Shown here: one piece after another, positions 43,786-52,570 of the stretch | Position numbering within the stretch: position 1 is the first letter of the stretch | How the letters are laid out: each line of letters starts with the position of its first letter | Assembly (NCBI GenBank): GCA_937960895.1 | Contig: CALCJD010000001.1 | Coordinates: forward strand, 1 to 64,000 | Direction of reading: 5' to 3' | Length of the DNA stretch: 64,000 nucleotides | Origin: an uncultured Spartobacteria bacterium | Lineage (GTDB): Bacteria > Verrucomicrobiota > Verrucomicrobiia > Chthoniobacterales > Terrimicrobiaceae | Position numbers and translations under genes: made by a program | The notes under the pieces: model-generated | Databases searched by the model: none | The model's input: only the letters and a program-made list of their open reading frames with translations | Told to the model about the DNA's origin: nothing

Positions 43786-45129
43786 ATGGCATCCTTCTTC
43801 CGCGAACCCGCCCGTGAGATTCCCGTCATCGGAGAATACGACCTCTGCGTCATCGGCGGCTCCTGCACCGGAGTCTTTGCCGCCCTTCGCGCCGCCCGGC
43901 TTGGCCTGTCGGTGGCCATCGTCGAACGGATGGGGGGCCTCGGGGGCGTCGCCACCATTTCCATGGTCAATGTCTGGCACAGCCCCTACGACGAACCGTT
44001 TCGCCGGCCGATCCTGTCCGGACTGACCGTGGAGTTGATGGAACGGCTCAAGCGCCGCGGCTCGGTCACCGAACGCGAAAACAGTCCGCACTGGGCGTGG
44101 GCGTTCAATTCCGCGGAGATGCAGATCGAGCTCGACGAACTCGCGGCCGAGCACGGCGTGACCACCTGGCTGCATACGGCCTTTGCCGCGCCGCTGCTGG
44201 AGGATGGACGCCTGGTGGGCGTGGCGGTGGAAAACAAGTCGGGACGCGGCGCCATTCGGGCGCGCTTTTTCATCGACGCCAGCGGGGACGGCGACCTGTG
44301 TCATCGCCTCGGACTTCCCTCCCACGCGCCCAACCGCCGCCAGCCCTCCACGACCTGCGCGTTGTTCAGCGGCTGGGACACGCTGGAGGGCACGGACTGG
44401 GGCCGGCTGCTGCGGGAACACGGTGCCGAGTTCGGCTTGCCGGAGGGATTCGCCTGGGGGGTGAAGGTTCCCGGCTCGGACCTCTACATGCTGGCGGGAA
44501 CCCGCGTGTATCAGGATTGCTCGACGGCGGAGGGCTTCTCCCAGGCGGAGCGGGAGGGACGCCGTCAGGTGCGCGCCATTCAGGATTTGCTCCGAAAATA
44601 CGCCCCGGAAGCCCGGCTGATCCTCCAGGCGCTGCCGGCGCGCATCGGCATCCGGGAAACGCGTCACGTGCGTTGCCTGCACCGGCTCACCGGCGGGGAA
44701 ATCCTGCACGGCCGGCGTTTCCCCGACGCCATCGCGAACGGCTCCTATCGCGTGGACATTCACCATGCGGACAAGCCGGGGATCACGTTCCGGTATCTGG
44801 ACGGACGCGAGGAATACATTCGTCCGGGCCACGCTCCGGTCGTGGGACGGTGGCGTCCGGACACCGGGGAAAGTCCGACCTTTTACCAAATCCCCTACCG
44901 CACGCTGGTGCCCGACGGCCCCCATGACAACCTGCTCGCCGCAGGACGGTTCATCGATGCCGACGAGGAAGCCCATGCGGCCATCCGCGTAATGGTCAAC
45001 ATGAACCAGACCGGGGAGGCCGCCGGCACCGCGGCGTATCTCGCCCTGAAAGACGGCGTCGCCGCCCGGGCCGTGAACACGGAAAAACTGCGTTCCACCC
45101 TCGCGGCGGGGGGCTCGATCATGTTGTAA
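43786..45129 (+). CDS. FAD-dependent oxidoreductase
   Basis: 447 residues. The FAD-binding start YDLCVIGGSCTGVFAALRA keeps the beta-alpha-beta fold but reads GGSCTG for GxGxxG; VAIVERMGGLGG follows with the acidic strand-2 end. ARFFIDASGDGDLCHRLG and LLAAGRFIDADEEAHAAIRV are typical of the FAD_oxidored (PF12831) group, frequent in PVC bacteria near glycan genes. The substrate is unknown, probably a sugar or a C-alpha-H bond of an organic acid. No signal peptide. The ATG at 43786 begins the fold; earlier frame is Pro/Arg-rich. It is convergent with the receiver-kinase gene, 13 bases apart. Confidence 0.85.
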   Translation: MASFFREPAREIPVIGEYDLCVIGGSCTGVFAALRAARLGLSVAIVERMGGLGGVATISMVNVWHSPYDEPFRRPILSGLTVELMERLKRRGSVTERENSPHWAWAFNSAEMQIELDELAAEHGVTTWLHTAFAAPLLEDGRLVGVAVENKSGRGAIRARFFIDASGDGDLCHRLGLPSHAPNRRQPSTTCALFSGWDTLEGTDWGRLLREHGAEFGLPEGFAWGVKVPGSDLYMLAGTRVYQDCSTAEGFSQAEREGRRQVRAIQDLLRKYAPEARLILQALPARIGIRETRHVRCLHRLTGGEILHGRRFPDAIANGSYRVDIHHADKPGITFRYLDGREEYIRPGHAPVVGRWRPDTGESPTFYQIPYRTLVPDGPHDNLLAAGRFIDADEEAHAAIRVMVNMNQTGEAAGTAAYLALKDGVAARAVNTEKLRSTLAAGGSIML

Positions 45130-45142
45130 CGCGGCCGGGGGG

Positions 45143-46306
45143 TCACGCCGTCCCGGCGTCGGACGTGCCGTCCGTTTTCGTTCCCCCGGACGCGAGTTTC
45201 ACGCTCACCTCGGTGGCAAATCCCAATTCCCCGCGGGAATTGAAAAACCCGCTCACCGAGCCGTCGGCATACTCGGCGATCTTGCGGCAGGTGGCGAGTT
45301 CCAGGCCAAGGCTGGCCCGCTGACCGGACCCGTCATCAATCGTGAACTGATAGGGTTGGAAGAGCTGTTCGAGGTCCCGGCCCTCGAGATGCTTGCGGCT
45401 GAGGCCGGTGCCGGTCACCTCGACGCGCAGACGGCCCGATCCGGACGCGTCGAGGGATTCCAGCTGCACATTCAGAAAAATGCGGCTGGACCGGTGCGAG
45501 GCCATGCGGACCAGTTTGCGGGTGATGACCTGCAGGGAATGGGCGGGACCGTGCAGGGCCCAGTTGAGAAGGGGGGTGTCCGGAGAGACCACTTCGACCT
45601 CCTGGTCGCGGAAGGCGGCGGCGATGTCCGAAAACATGGGAGCAAGTTGAAAATCGCGATCCATCCCCGCATCCGCCAGGCTGGAAACCCCGATGTAATC
45701 GACGATCTCCATGAGCACCTCATGGAGATGGTGGCCCGATTTTTTGATCTCCTCGACCCAACTGCGGAGCTCCGGATCGGTGACATGGTCGGCCAGCATT
45801 TCCCCGAAGCCCAGGATCACGTTCAACGGAGTGTTGAACTCATGGCAGAGCAGCGAAAAGAACGTGTCGTGCACGGACATGAGACGATGCCGCAGATCCC
45901 GGCTGCGGTAGATCTGTTGGTCATACACCCCAAACCCCCGGGCGATCACCTCCTTGAGATTCGCACGATCGAAGGGCTTGGTGAGATAATTGAACGCACC
46001 GAGGTTCAGCGCCGTGATGGCGCTTTCCATGCTCTGGTAGGCGGTCAGAATGATGATGTTCTGCGTCTCGCGAATCTCCCTGAGCCGCTTCAGGGTTTCC
46101 AGGCCGGAGAGCCCCTGCATGCAGAGGTCGAGAATGACCACGGGAAAATCCTCGCGCTGCGACGCGACAATGGCCTCCTCCCCCGATCCCACCGAGGTCA
46201 CGTCATAGCTGTCTTCAAGGCAATACTCCAGCGACTGCCGCACGAGCGGTTCGTCGTCGACCACAAGCAGCTTTCTTCTGGAACGGGCAGGGGCGCGAAC
46301 GGTCAT
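45143..46306 (-). CDS. Receiver-histidine kinase protein (PhcR-like)
   Basis: 387 residues. The N-terminal receiver is complete (VVDDEP; phospho-Asp in VVILDLCMQGLSG; Thr/Lys in ILTAY and TKPF). A HisKA-like segment follows (FFSLLCHEFNTPLNVILGF, His near 154), then an ATPase region with a G2-like box (RASLGLELATC) but no recognisable N box, so ATP use is doubtful. Receiver-plus-kinase without DNA-binding domain is the layout of PhcR in Ralstonia phcBSRQ. Its start overlaps the previous stop (ATGA). It is the last gene of the polyketide-signal unit. The PhcR analogy rests on architecture and neighbours, not on an alignment. Confidence 0.8.
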   Translation of the reverse strand: MTVRAPARSRRKLLVVDDEPLVRQSLEYCLEDSYDVTSVGSGEEAIVASQREDFPVVILDLCMQGLSGLETLKRLREIRETQNIIILTAYQSMESAITALNLGAFNYLTKPFDRANLKEVIARGFGVYDQQIYRSRDLRHRLMSVHDTFFSLLCHEFNTPLNVILGFGEMLADHVTDPELRSWVEEIKKSGHHLHEVLMEIVDYIGVSSLADAGMDRDFQLAPMFSDIAAAFRDQEVEVVSPDTPLLNWALHGPAHSLQVITRKLVRMASHRSSRIFLNVQLESLDASGSGRLRVEVTGTGLSRKHLEGRDLEQLFQPYQFTIDDGSGQRASLGLELATCRKIAEYADGSVSGFFNSRGELGFATEVSVKLASGGTKTDGTSDAGTA

Positions 46307-47475
46307 GGTCCGGGACTGAGAGGATGATCTTCAAACAACTCGATGCCGCACTCCGACGAAAAGGCCGGCAGCATGAAGGAGTAGGTCACCCCTCCCTCGC
46401 TCCTGATGCGGGCGCTCATGGAGCCTCCGTGATGGCGGACGATGAAATAACAGGAAATGAGGAAAATGCCAAACTCCCGCGGATTCGATCCGCGCAGATT
46501 GAAGGGGTGCAGCAGGCTTTCCGCAGAAACGCGCGGGCTGACCACCGCATCATCCTCGAATTCCACATTCACCCCAAGGATCTCGCCGTCCCCCTCGGGC
46601 ACCGAAAAACGGATCCGGACCTCACTGTCGGCCGGCAGCGAAACCACCTCCTCCGCAATCATGAACCGGAACAGTTTTTCGATCTGCGCGGCCACACCGC
46701 GCACGAGCGGAATCCCTTCGGGAATGGAGGTCTCCACCTGCAGGCGCTTGCGTTCGCGCAGCACGGCGGTCTTTTGCAGGGCGCTTTCGAGGATTCTCTC
46801 GAGATCGAGCGGTTTGAGGGCCTGGCGCCGGATGGGCACGCAGATTTGCTCGAGATCCTTGAGTGTCTGCGACACCTCCCGCACATGCGCCTGGACGTTT
46901 TGAAGGAACTCCCGGGAGAGGGAGCGGCGGTCGGCATTGTGGTCGAGCAACTGCTCCATCAGGAAGTTCACCGGACAGAGGGCGTTGTGCACATAATGGC
47001 CCATCTTGGCCGCAATCAATCCGACATCATACGCGCGATCCTCAAGAAGGCGCATCTTGAGGTCCTGAAGCCGTCCTCCCCGGAGCATTTCGTCCCGGAC
47101 AAGAGCTTCATGGTGCGCCAGGGCCTTGTTGAGCACGTCCTCGAGTTCCCGCATTTCCCACGGCTTGGAAACAAAGGAAAACACCGCACCGCTATTGATG
47201 GCCCCCACCAGGGTGTCGAGATCGGAATAGGCCGTGGTCAGCACCCGGGCGGTCTGCGGATACCGGTCCCGCACGATGTTGAGCAATTCGACTCCGCTGG
47301 ATTCCGGCATGCGCTGGTCGGTCACAATGACGCCGATCTCGCGGCGTTCCATGATTTCGAGGGCCTCGCGGGCGGACGCCGCGGAGAACACCCTGTAGCG
47401 GTTGCCCAGGGCGCGCAGAAAATACTTGAGGGTTTTGACCTCGTCGTCGACGAGCAATATTGCTTTCTTTTCCAC
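46303..47475 (-). CDS. Receiver protein with kinase-like C-terminus (PhcQ/PhcR-type)
   Basis: 390 residues. The receiver (AILLVDDEVKTLKYFLRAL; Asp in VIVTDQRMPESSG; LTTAYSDLDTLVGAIN; SKPWEM) is intact. The rest resembles a dimerisation/kinase module (IAAKMGHYVHNALCPVNFLM with a His) and a degraded ATPase fold without N box. GTG at 47475 is the start: ggaggt lies 6 bases upstream, and the longer TTG version at 47523 would overlap the preceding gene. No DNA-binding domain. The stop overlaps the next ATG. The phrase TTAYSDLD is shared with the next receiver, so the two are probably paralogues. Confidence 0.8.
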   Translation of the reverse strand: MEKKAILLVDDEVKTLKYFLRALGNRYRVFSAASAREALEIMERREIGVIVTDQRMPESSGVELLNIVRDRYPQTARVLTTAYSDLDTLVGAINSGAVFSFVSKPWEMRELEDVLNKALAHHEALVRDEMLRGGRLQDLKMRLLEDRAYDVGLIAAKMGHYVHNALCPVNFLMEQLLDHNADRRSLSREFLQNVQAHVREVSQTLKDLEQICVPIRRQALKPLDLERILESALQKTAVLRERKRLQVETSIPEGIPLVRGVAAQIEKLFRFMIAEEVVSLPADSEVRIRFSVPEGDGEILGVNVEFEDDAVVSPRVSAESLLHPFNLRGSNPREFGIFLISCYFIVRHHGGSMSARIRSEGGVTYSFMLPAFSSECGIELFEDHPLSPGP

Positions 47476-47519
47476 GCTTGACCTCCGGATTGTCACCTTA
47501 GCCGCTGTCGGGGGAACAT

Positions 47520-48539
47520 TCAACGACTGGCAATGTCCCAGTCGGAGTATTTTTGAAACAGCGCTTCGATGAGATCCTCGGCGGAGAGGGGGGAGGCCGG
47601 TGGATCAATCTCCGCCACCACGGCCTCGCCGCCCAGCATCCGCAACGAACCTCCGGCGGACGCCAGATGAACGAGGGCCTGAAAGACCGCCGCAATTTCG
47701 GAGGAAACCTCCTGTTCGACCAGGGCACCAAAAACGCCTCGCGTCAATGCCTTTGGACTGCAACCGTCCCCAAAGGCGAGAATCCACCGGCCGCCTTCGT
47801 TCCTCGCCTGCGCCGTTCCCCAGCCCGCCAGCCGTGCGGCCAGATCCTCCGGAGTCGGGGCGTTGCCTTCCAGTGCGTCCAACAGGCGGGCGGTGTTCCG
47901 GTAGCCCGAAAGCACCAGGTTGCCCGGCTCAAAATCCTGCGGGCGAAACGCGGTGGTCTCCGGCACAAAAACGTCGCCGCGGGACGGCAACGCGGCGATG
48001 AGCCCGCCCAGCGCCCGTCGCACGGGCGCCTGCCGCTCCTCCGGCCAGTCCCGCACGGCCAGCAGAAGACTCTTCAGGCGGTCACTGCAGATGATGCGCT
48101 GCAGGGTGGTCATCTTCAGCCGCAGCAGGTTGTTCCGCTCGCTGATGACCTGATAATAATCGGCGGCGCGCTGCAGGATCATGCCCAGCTCGGGCACCTC
48201 CCAGGGTTTCACCACATACTGATAGATGTGGCCCCTGTTGACGGCCTGAATGGCGCTGTCGAGGTCCGAATAGGCCGTGGTCAGAAGACGGACAATGTGG
48301 GGAAACTTCGCACGCACCTGACCGAGCACCTCCGCGCCCTGCATGCCCGGCATGCGTTGATCCGAAATGACGATTCCGATGGCGTCGGCCTCCCTGCGGA
48401 GGATGTCGAGGCCTTCCGGTCCGGAAGTGGCCGTAAAGACCTGGTATTTCTGTCCGAAGGCCATCCGGAAATATTTGAGGGCCTTCTCTTCATCATCGAT
48501 GTAGAGGATTCCGACAGGGTTTGAATTGGTGTTCAGCAT
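47520..48539 (-). CDS. Receiver protein with unknown C-terminal domain (PhcQ-like)
   Basis: 339 residues. The receiver domain is intact: ILYIDDEEKALKYF, phospho-Asp in IVISDQRMPGMQG, LLTTAYSDLDSAIQAVN, and YQYVVKPWEV. Residues ~130-335 contain a helical linker and a domain that I do not recognise (no HD, GGDEF, kinase or HTH motif). The RMPGMQG/TTAYSDLD/VKPWE signature is common in PhcQ- and RpfG-type receivers. Its ATG overlaps the upstream kinase stop by 7 bases, and its stop precedes the next gene by 44. It carries signals inside a phosphorelay, not to DNA directly. Confidence 0.78.
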   Translation of the reverse strand: MLNTNSNPVGILYIDDEEKALKYFRMAFGQKYQVFTATSGPEGLDILRREADAIGIVISDQRMPGMQGAEVLGQVRAKFPHIVRLLTTAYSDLDSAIQAVNRGHIYQYVVKPWEVPELGMILQRAADYYQVISERNNLLRLKMTTLQRIICSDRLKSLLLAVRDWPEERQAPVRRALGGLIAALPSRGDVFVPETTAFRPQDFEPGNLVLSGYRNTARLLDALEGNAPTPEDLAARLAGWGTAQARNEGGRWILAFGDGCSPKALTRGVFGALVEQEVSSEIAAVFQALVHLASAGGSLRMLGGEAVVAEIDPPASPLSAEDLIEALFQKYSDWDIASR

Positions 48540-51148
48540 GATTTTTGGGCTTCCTGGGCAAGTGGCAGGGTGAGGGTGAAGATGGCGCCGCCTTCGGCGC
48601 GGTTGCCGACACGGATGCTTCCCTGATGGGATTCCAGAATGGTGTGGCAGATGCTCAATCCCATCCCCATCCCGGCACCCACGTCGCGGGTTGTGAAAAA
48701 CGGCTCAAAAATGCGGTTCATGATTTCGGGCGGCACTCCGGGACCATTGTCGGCCACCTCCACGACCACCATCTCCTCCTCGACCCGGCCGCGGACGCTG
48801 ATCGACGGCCTGCCGTGCACCGGTCCCTGGCGCAGGGCGTGGCCGGCATTGTTGAGCAGGTTGATGAAGACATGCATCAGCTGCGTTTTCTGTCCGCGCA
48901 CCACCAGATTCTCCGGCAGATCGACCTCCAGTTCGGCGTTTTCGATCTCGCGCGCCACGATCTTCTGCGCGGACCGCAGAACTTCCGCGAGGGCGAACTC
49001 GGTTTCCGTGCCGGGCTTCTCGGGATAGGCGAAATTTTTCAGATCGGTCACCACGTCGCGGATGCGGACCATGCCCTCCTCGATGTCGGAAAGAATCTCC
49101 TTCATGTCGTCGTTGAGGGTGTCCCGGAACTGGCCCGCGAAGCTGATGGCGGTGAGCGTGTAGTTGAGCGGGTTGTTGATTTCGTGAAGCAGGCCGGCGG
49201 AAAGCGATCCGATGGCGTTCATCTTTTCACTCTGAACGAGCATCGCTTCCGTGCGCTGCAGCTTCTCGATGGTTCCGGCGAGCTCCTCGTTGCGGCCGCG
49301 CAGATCCCTCTGGAGCTCGGCGACCCGGATGAGATTGGCCACGCGGGTTTTCACCTCGATGCTGCTGAAGGGCTTGGTGAGAAAATCGTCGGCTCCGGAC
49401 TGAAGCGCCTCGATTTTGGAACGCTCGTCGATCCGCGCGGTGAGCAGGATGATCTTGAGATCCTGGCAGGCCGGATCGGCCCGCAATTCGCGGCAGACCG
49501 CCAGTCCGTCCTTGTCGGGCATCATCCAGTCGAGAATCACCAGGGACGGACGGTGGGCGGCGACCAGTGCCGCCACATTGCCCCCGTGCTGGGTTTGCAC
49601 CACGCGGTATTCCTCGGCCAGCAGGCTCACGACATACTTCCGGACATCGGGTTCGTCGTCGGCCACGAGCACCACCCTGTCGCCCCGTCCGACCGTGGGC
49701 AGGTCGCCCTGTTCCGTCGGGTTCCGCCAGCTGCGGTCGGCCGCGCGGAAGGCCTTCTCGAATGGTTCCTCCGATTCGGGAGGGGAGGTCAGCGCCTGTC
49801 CGGCCGGATCGGACGAAACTTCCGTGCGTTTCACCGGCAGGGCGATGCGGAAGGTGGATCCCCGGCCCACCGCGCTCTTCACCTGGATTTTTCCGCCGTG
49901 GAGTTCGACCAGTTCCCGGACCAGGGCCAGACCGATGCCAACCCCCTGCGTGAGGTTTGCCTCGTTGCCGCGCACCTGATGGAAACGGTCGAAAATCTTC
50001 GGCAGATCCTCCGCCGGAATGCCCACCCCGGTGTCCTCCACCTCGATGACCGTTTCCGTGGCGTCCTGGCTCCAGCGCACCGTGACGGTTCCGCCGGCCG
50101 GGGTGTATTTGATGGCGTTGGTCAGCAGATTGACGATCACCTTTTCGATGCGGACCGGGTCCACGTCGATGACCAGATCCGCCGGGCCCTCCTCGACACG
50201 GATGCGCAGGTTTTTGGTCAGGCCCAGGTGGCGGACGGAATCGACGATGCCGCGCACAAAGGTTCCGATCTCCACCGGCCTGGTTCTCAGCACATCGGCG
50301 CCCTGGTCGAGGCGGGTCAGTTCGAGCAGGTCATTGATGAGCTTGAGCAATCGCAGGGTGTTGCGATGGATCATCAGCAGGCCCTCGTGCACCTTGGCAT
50401 CGAGGCTTTCCGGACGGCTCAGAAGCGCTTCGGTCGGCCCGAGGATGAGCGTCAGCGGCGTGCGCAGTTCGTGGCTGATGTTGGCAAAGAACTGCGTCTT
50501 CATGCGGTCCATGTCCTGCAGCTCCTGGTTCTGGCGGTCGAGCTGATGGCGCAGGCGGAAATCCTGGAAGCGGACCCCGGAGAGGAAAAAGGTGATGCCC
50601 ACGCAGGCGATGGAGGTGATGACGACAAAGAAGCTCCCAAACCCGAGAAGCGGCGCGGCGCCCTCCTGGGAAAATCCCGGATTCGCCACGCAGGCCAGAA
50701 TGAAAATGCCCAGCGAGACGAGACACATCGCCGTGGTTTCGACCGCCGTCCAGGGCGAGGCGATGGACCAGCAGGTCAGCACCAGGATCATGCCGACGAA
50801 GTACGGCGACCGGGCGCCGTCCGTCAGATAGATCATGTAACACATGGTGGCGTTGACCAGCACGGCGGAGAACACCCCGATGCATTTGATCAGCGCCAGC
50901 CGGCCCGTGGACTGCAGCCGGTAGAGCAGGCCGAGCAACCCGACGAGGATGACGGCGCAGACGCACCTCAGGATGAGGAACTCGACGAAATGGGCGGGAT
51001 AGACAAAATAGTCCAGCACGCATCCTCCCGGCACGATGAGCACGGAAATCGCGTTCAGGACCATCAGACCGCGCGCCAGCTGCCGGGAATTGAAAGTCCG
51101 GTACCCCGCCCGGAGCTCCGCGTCCTCCATTGTCCGCAGCTGTGTCAT
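48533..51148 (-). CDS. Membrane hybrid kinase: 6 TM - kinase - receiver - second kinase (PhcS-like)
   Basis: 871 residues. About six membrane helices (residues ~27-195) lead to a first kinase: HisKA FFANISHELRTPLTLILGP (His226), N box VNLLTNAIKYT, G1 VEDTGVGIP, G2 GVGIGLALV. A receiver follows (VLVADDEPDV; Asp in LVILDWMMPDKDG), then a second kinase: GLLHEINNPLNY and complete ATPase (INLLNNAGHAL, ADNGPGVP, GMGMGLSI). Two active-looking kinases in one chain is uncommon. The membrane domain replaces a periplasmic sensor, as in PhcS, which senses a fatty-acid methyl ester. ATG overlaps the methyltransferase stop (ATGA). Ligand is inferred only from neighbours. Confidence 0.87.
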   Translation of the reverse strand: MTQLRTMEDAELRAGYRTFNSRQLARGLMVLNAISVLIVPGGCVLDYFVYPAHFVEFLILRCVCAVILVGLLGLLYRLQSTGRLALIKCIGVFSAVLVNATMCYMIYLTDGARSPYFVGMILVLTCWSIASPWTAVETTAMCLVSLGIFILACVANPGFSQEGAAPLLGFGSFFVVITSIACVGITFFLSGVRFQDFRLRHQLDRQNQELQDMDRMKTQFFANISHELRTPLTLILGPTEALLSRPESLDAKVHEGLLMIHRNTLRLLKLINDLLELTRLDQGADVLRTRPVEIGTFVRGIVDSVRHLGLTKNLRIRVEEGPADLVIDVDPVRIEKVIVNLLTNAIKYTPAGGTVTVRWSQDATETVIEVEDTGVGIPAEDLPKIFDRFHQVRGNEANLTQGVGIGLALVRELVELHGGKIQVKSAVGRGSTFRIALPVKRTEVSSDPAGQALTSPPESEEPFEKAFRAADRSWRNPTEQGDLPTVGRGDRVVLVADDEPDVRKYVVSLLAEEYRVVQTQHGGNVAALVAAHRPSLVILDWMMPDKDGLAVCRELRADPACQDLKIILLTARIDERSKIEALQSGADDFLTKPFSSIEVKTRVANLIRVAELQRDLRGRNEELAGTIEKLQRTEAMLVQSEKMNAIGSLSAGLLHEINNPLNYTLTAISFAGQFRDTLNDDMKEILSDIEEGMVRIRDVVTDLKNFAYPEKPGTETEFALAEVLRSAQKIVAREIENAELEVDLPENLVVRGQKTQLMHVFINLLNNAGHALRQGPVHGRPSISVRGRVEEEMVVVEVADNGPGVPPEIMNRIFEPFFTTRDVGAGMGMGLSICHTILESHQGSIRVGNRAEGGAIFTLTLPLAQEAQKSC

Positions 51149-52542
51149 GATTTGCGCACGCTCAGAAAGACATTCACGCCCGTCTCGTCGGCAAAGACCT
51201 CACCCGGGGCGCCTTTGGGCGCGAGGGCGGCGAGCTGCTTTTCGTCGCGATAAATCAGGTACCACTCCAGCAGGTGCTCCATCAAAAAGCGGTCCGGATT
51301 GTTGGAATGCACGTTCGTGGCGATGAGCAGTCCGCCCGGACGCAGCCACCGGTAATAAAGCTCCAGCAGGTTGCGGCAGACATTGTCCGGGAAGTAGTCA
51401 AACAGCCCGGCGCAGTAGATCATGTCGTAGGAGGGCAGGAATCCGTCGCTTTCGAGATGGATGTTCTTGAGCAGTTCGTCGATGGATTTGCGGATGAACT
51501 TGACGGCGGGTTTGTGTCCGGTGGCGTTGATGGCCTCGTTCACGCGCCTCTCGGTGTAGGCGAGGGTTTCCTCGTTGAAATCCATGAGATGCAGCGCGCA
51601 CTGGGCCGAGATGTCGTGGTTGCGGATGAAACGCTGCACCTCGATGGCCGGTCCGCAGGCGACGCTCAGTGCGGTGAAGATGCGCTGTTCGTCCTGGGTG
51701 ACACGTTCGGTTTCCTCGACCAGCAGGCGCTCGAGAATCTTGATGCGGTTGCGGTGCGCGATGCAGGCGGCCACGCTGGTGGTCAGGTCGTGGAAAATCC
51801 GCGCATAGGTGGTCGAACCCACCGTCGGCGAATCCTGCAGCATCATGTTGACCATTTCGTAATCCCCCGCGTAGCCGAGCGGCTTGTAAAACGTGCGCCA
51901 GACAAACGGCGCGCACAACATGTAGGGATGCAGTTCGCGCCGCGCGAAGGTCTTGTAGACCATGGAATCCTGTTCGTCGACGCGCCCCGCCTCCGACTGG
52001 AACTGGGTGAGCAGTTCGCGGACCTTCTGGGCGAGCGCGGTTTCGATCGACTCGCGGAAGCGGGCCGCCTTCTCCGGATTTTCCGTGATGTTCCCGACAA
52101 TCGCGGTCTCCGCCTCCTCGATCCAGCGGCTCGTCTGGGCCAGGAAGTCGGAAAATTTGTTCACGATGAGCTGATAGCTGTCGGAGATGTTCAGCCCCTG
52201 CTGCCAGTCCTGGATGAACTTCTCCATTTCCTGGCTCAGCGACGGACCGGGCTCGAGGTGATCCAGGCTGTTCCAGGAGTCGATGAGCGTCACGGAGACG
52301 ATCACCATCAGGCCTGTGGAGACGAGGCTGGTGACGACGCCGCGTCCGCGGTAGATGACCCGCTCGCCGCGAATCACCGAGATCTCCTGCAACACCTCAC
52401 TCAACTGGACGAGGGAAAAGGGATTGTAGACCTCGAAGACCGCGAGGGATCGCGTGATGTGAATGAGGGTGCCCCGGCCCTTGACGCCCGAGGTGTTCGT
52501 GAAGGCCACGACACTGTCAATTCCTGCAAGTGCTTGTTCCAC
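51145..52542 (-). CDS. PhcB-like SAM methyltransferase with N-terminal PilZ-like domain
   Basis: 465 residues. Residues ~10-90 are a small beta domain of PilZ type (VKGRGTLIHITRSLAVFEVY) without a clear RxxxR c-di-GMP motif. After a helical linker, residues ~195-465 form the methyltransferase: YKPLGYAGDYEMVNMMLQD, SVACGPAIEVQRFI (SAM motif I), LHLMDFNEETLAYTE (acidic motif II), DMIYCAGLFDYFPD and LRPGGLLIATNV. GYAGDYEM is characteristic of proteins annotated as 3-hydroxypalmitate methyl ester synthases, the PhcB group. It starts at GTG 52542, 28 bases after the polyketide synthase. It may methylate the chain made by that synthase or release it as an ester; this is inference. Confidence 0.78.
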   Translation of the reverse strand: MEQALAGIDSVVAFTNTSGVKGRGTLIHITRSLAVFEVYNPFSLVQLSEVLQEISVIRGERVIYRGRGVVTSLVSTGLMVIVSVTLIDSWNSLDHLEPGPSLSQEMEKFIQDWQQGLNISDSYQLIVNKFSDFLAQTSRWIEEAETAIVGNITENPEKAARFRESIETALAQKVRELLTQFQSEAGRVDEQDSMVYKTFARRELHPYMLCAPFVWRTFYKPLGYAGDYEMVNMMLQDSPTVGSTTYARIFHDLTTSVAACIAHRNRIKILERLLVEETERVTQDEQRIFTALSVACGPAIEVQRFIRNHDISAQCALHLMDFNEETLAYTERRVNEAINATGHKPAVKFIRKSIDELLKNIHLESDGFLPSYDMIYCAGLFDYFPDNVCRNLLELYYRWLRPGGLLIATNVHSNNPDRFLMEHLLEWYLIYRDEKQLAALAPKGAPGEVFADETGVNVFLSVRKS

Positions 52543-52545
52543 GTG

Positions 52546-52559
52546 TAAAACCGGTTTTA
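52546..52559. promoter_or_regulatory. Perfect 14-base palindrome taaaaccggtttta
   Basis: Lies in the 28-base space between the polyketide synthase stop and the methyltransferase start. With no loop it is more like a protein-binding dyad than a terminator. Confidence 0.4.
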
Positions 52560-52570
52560 AAAGCTCCGTC

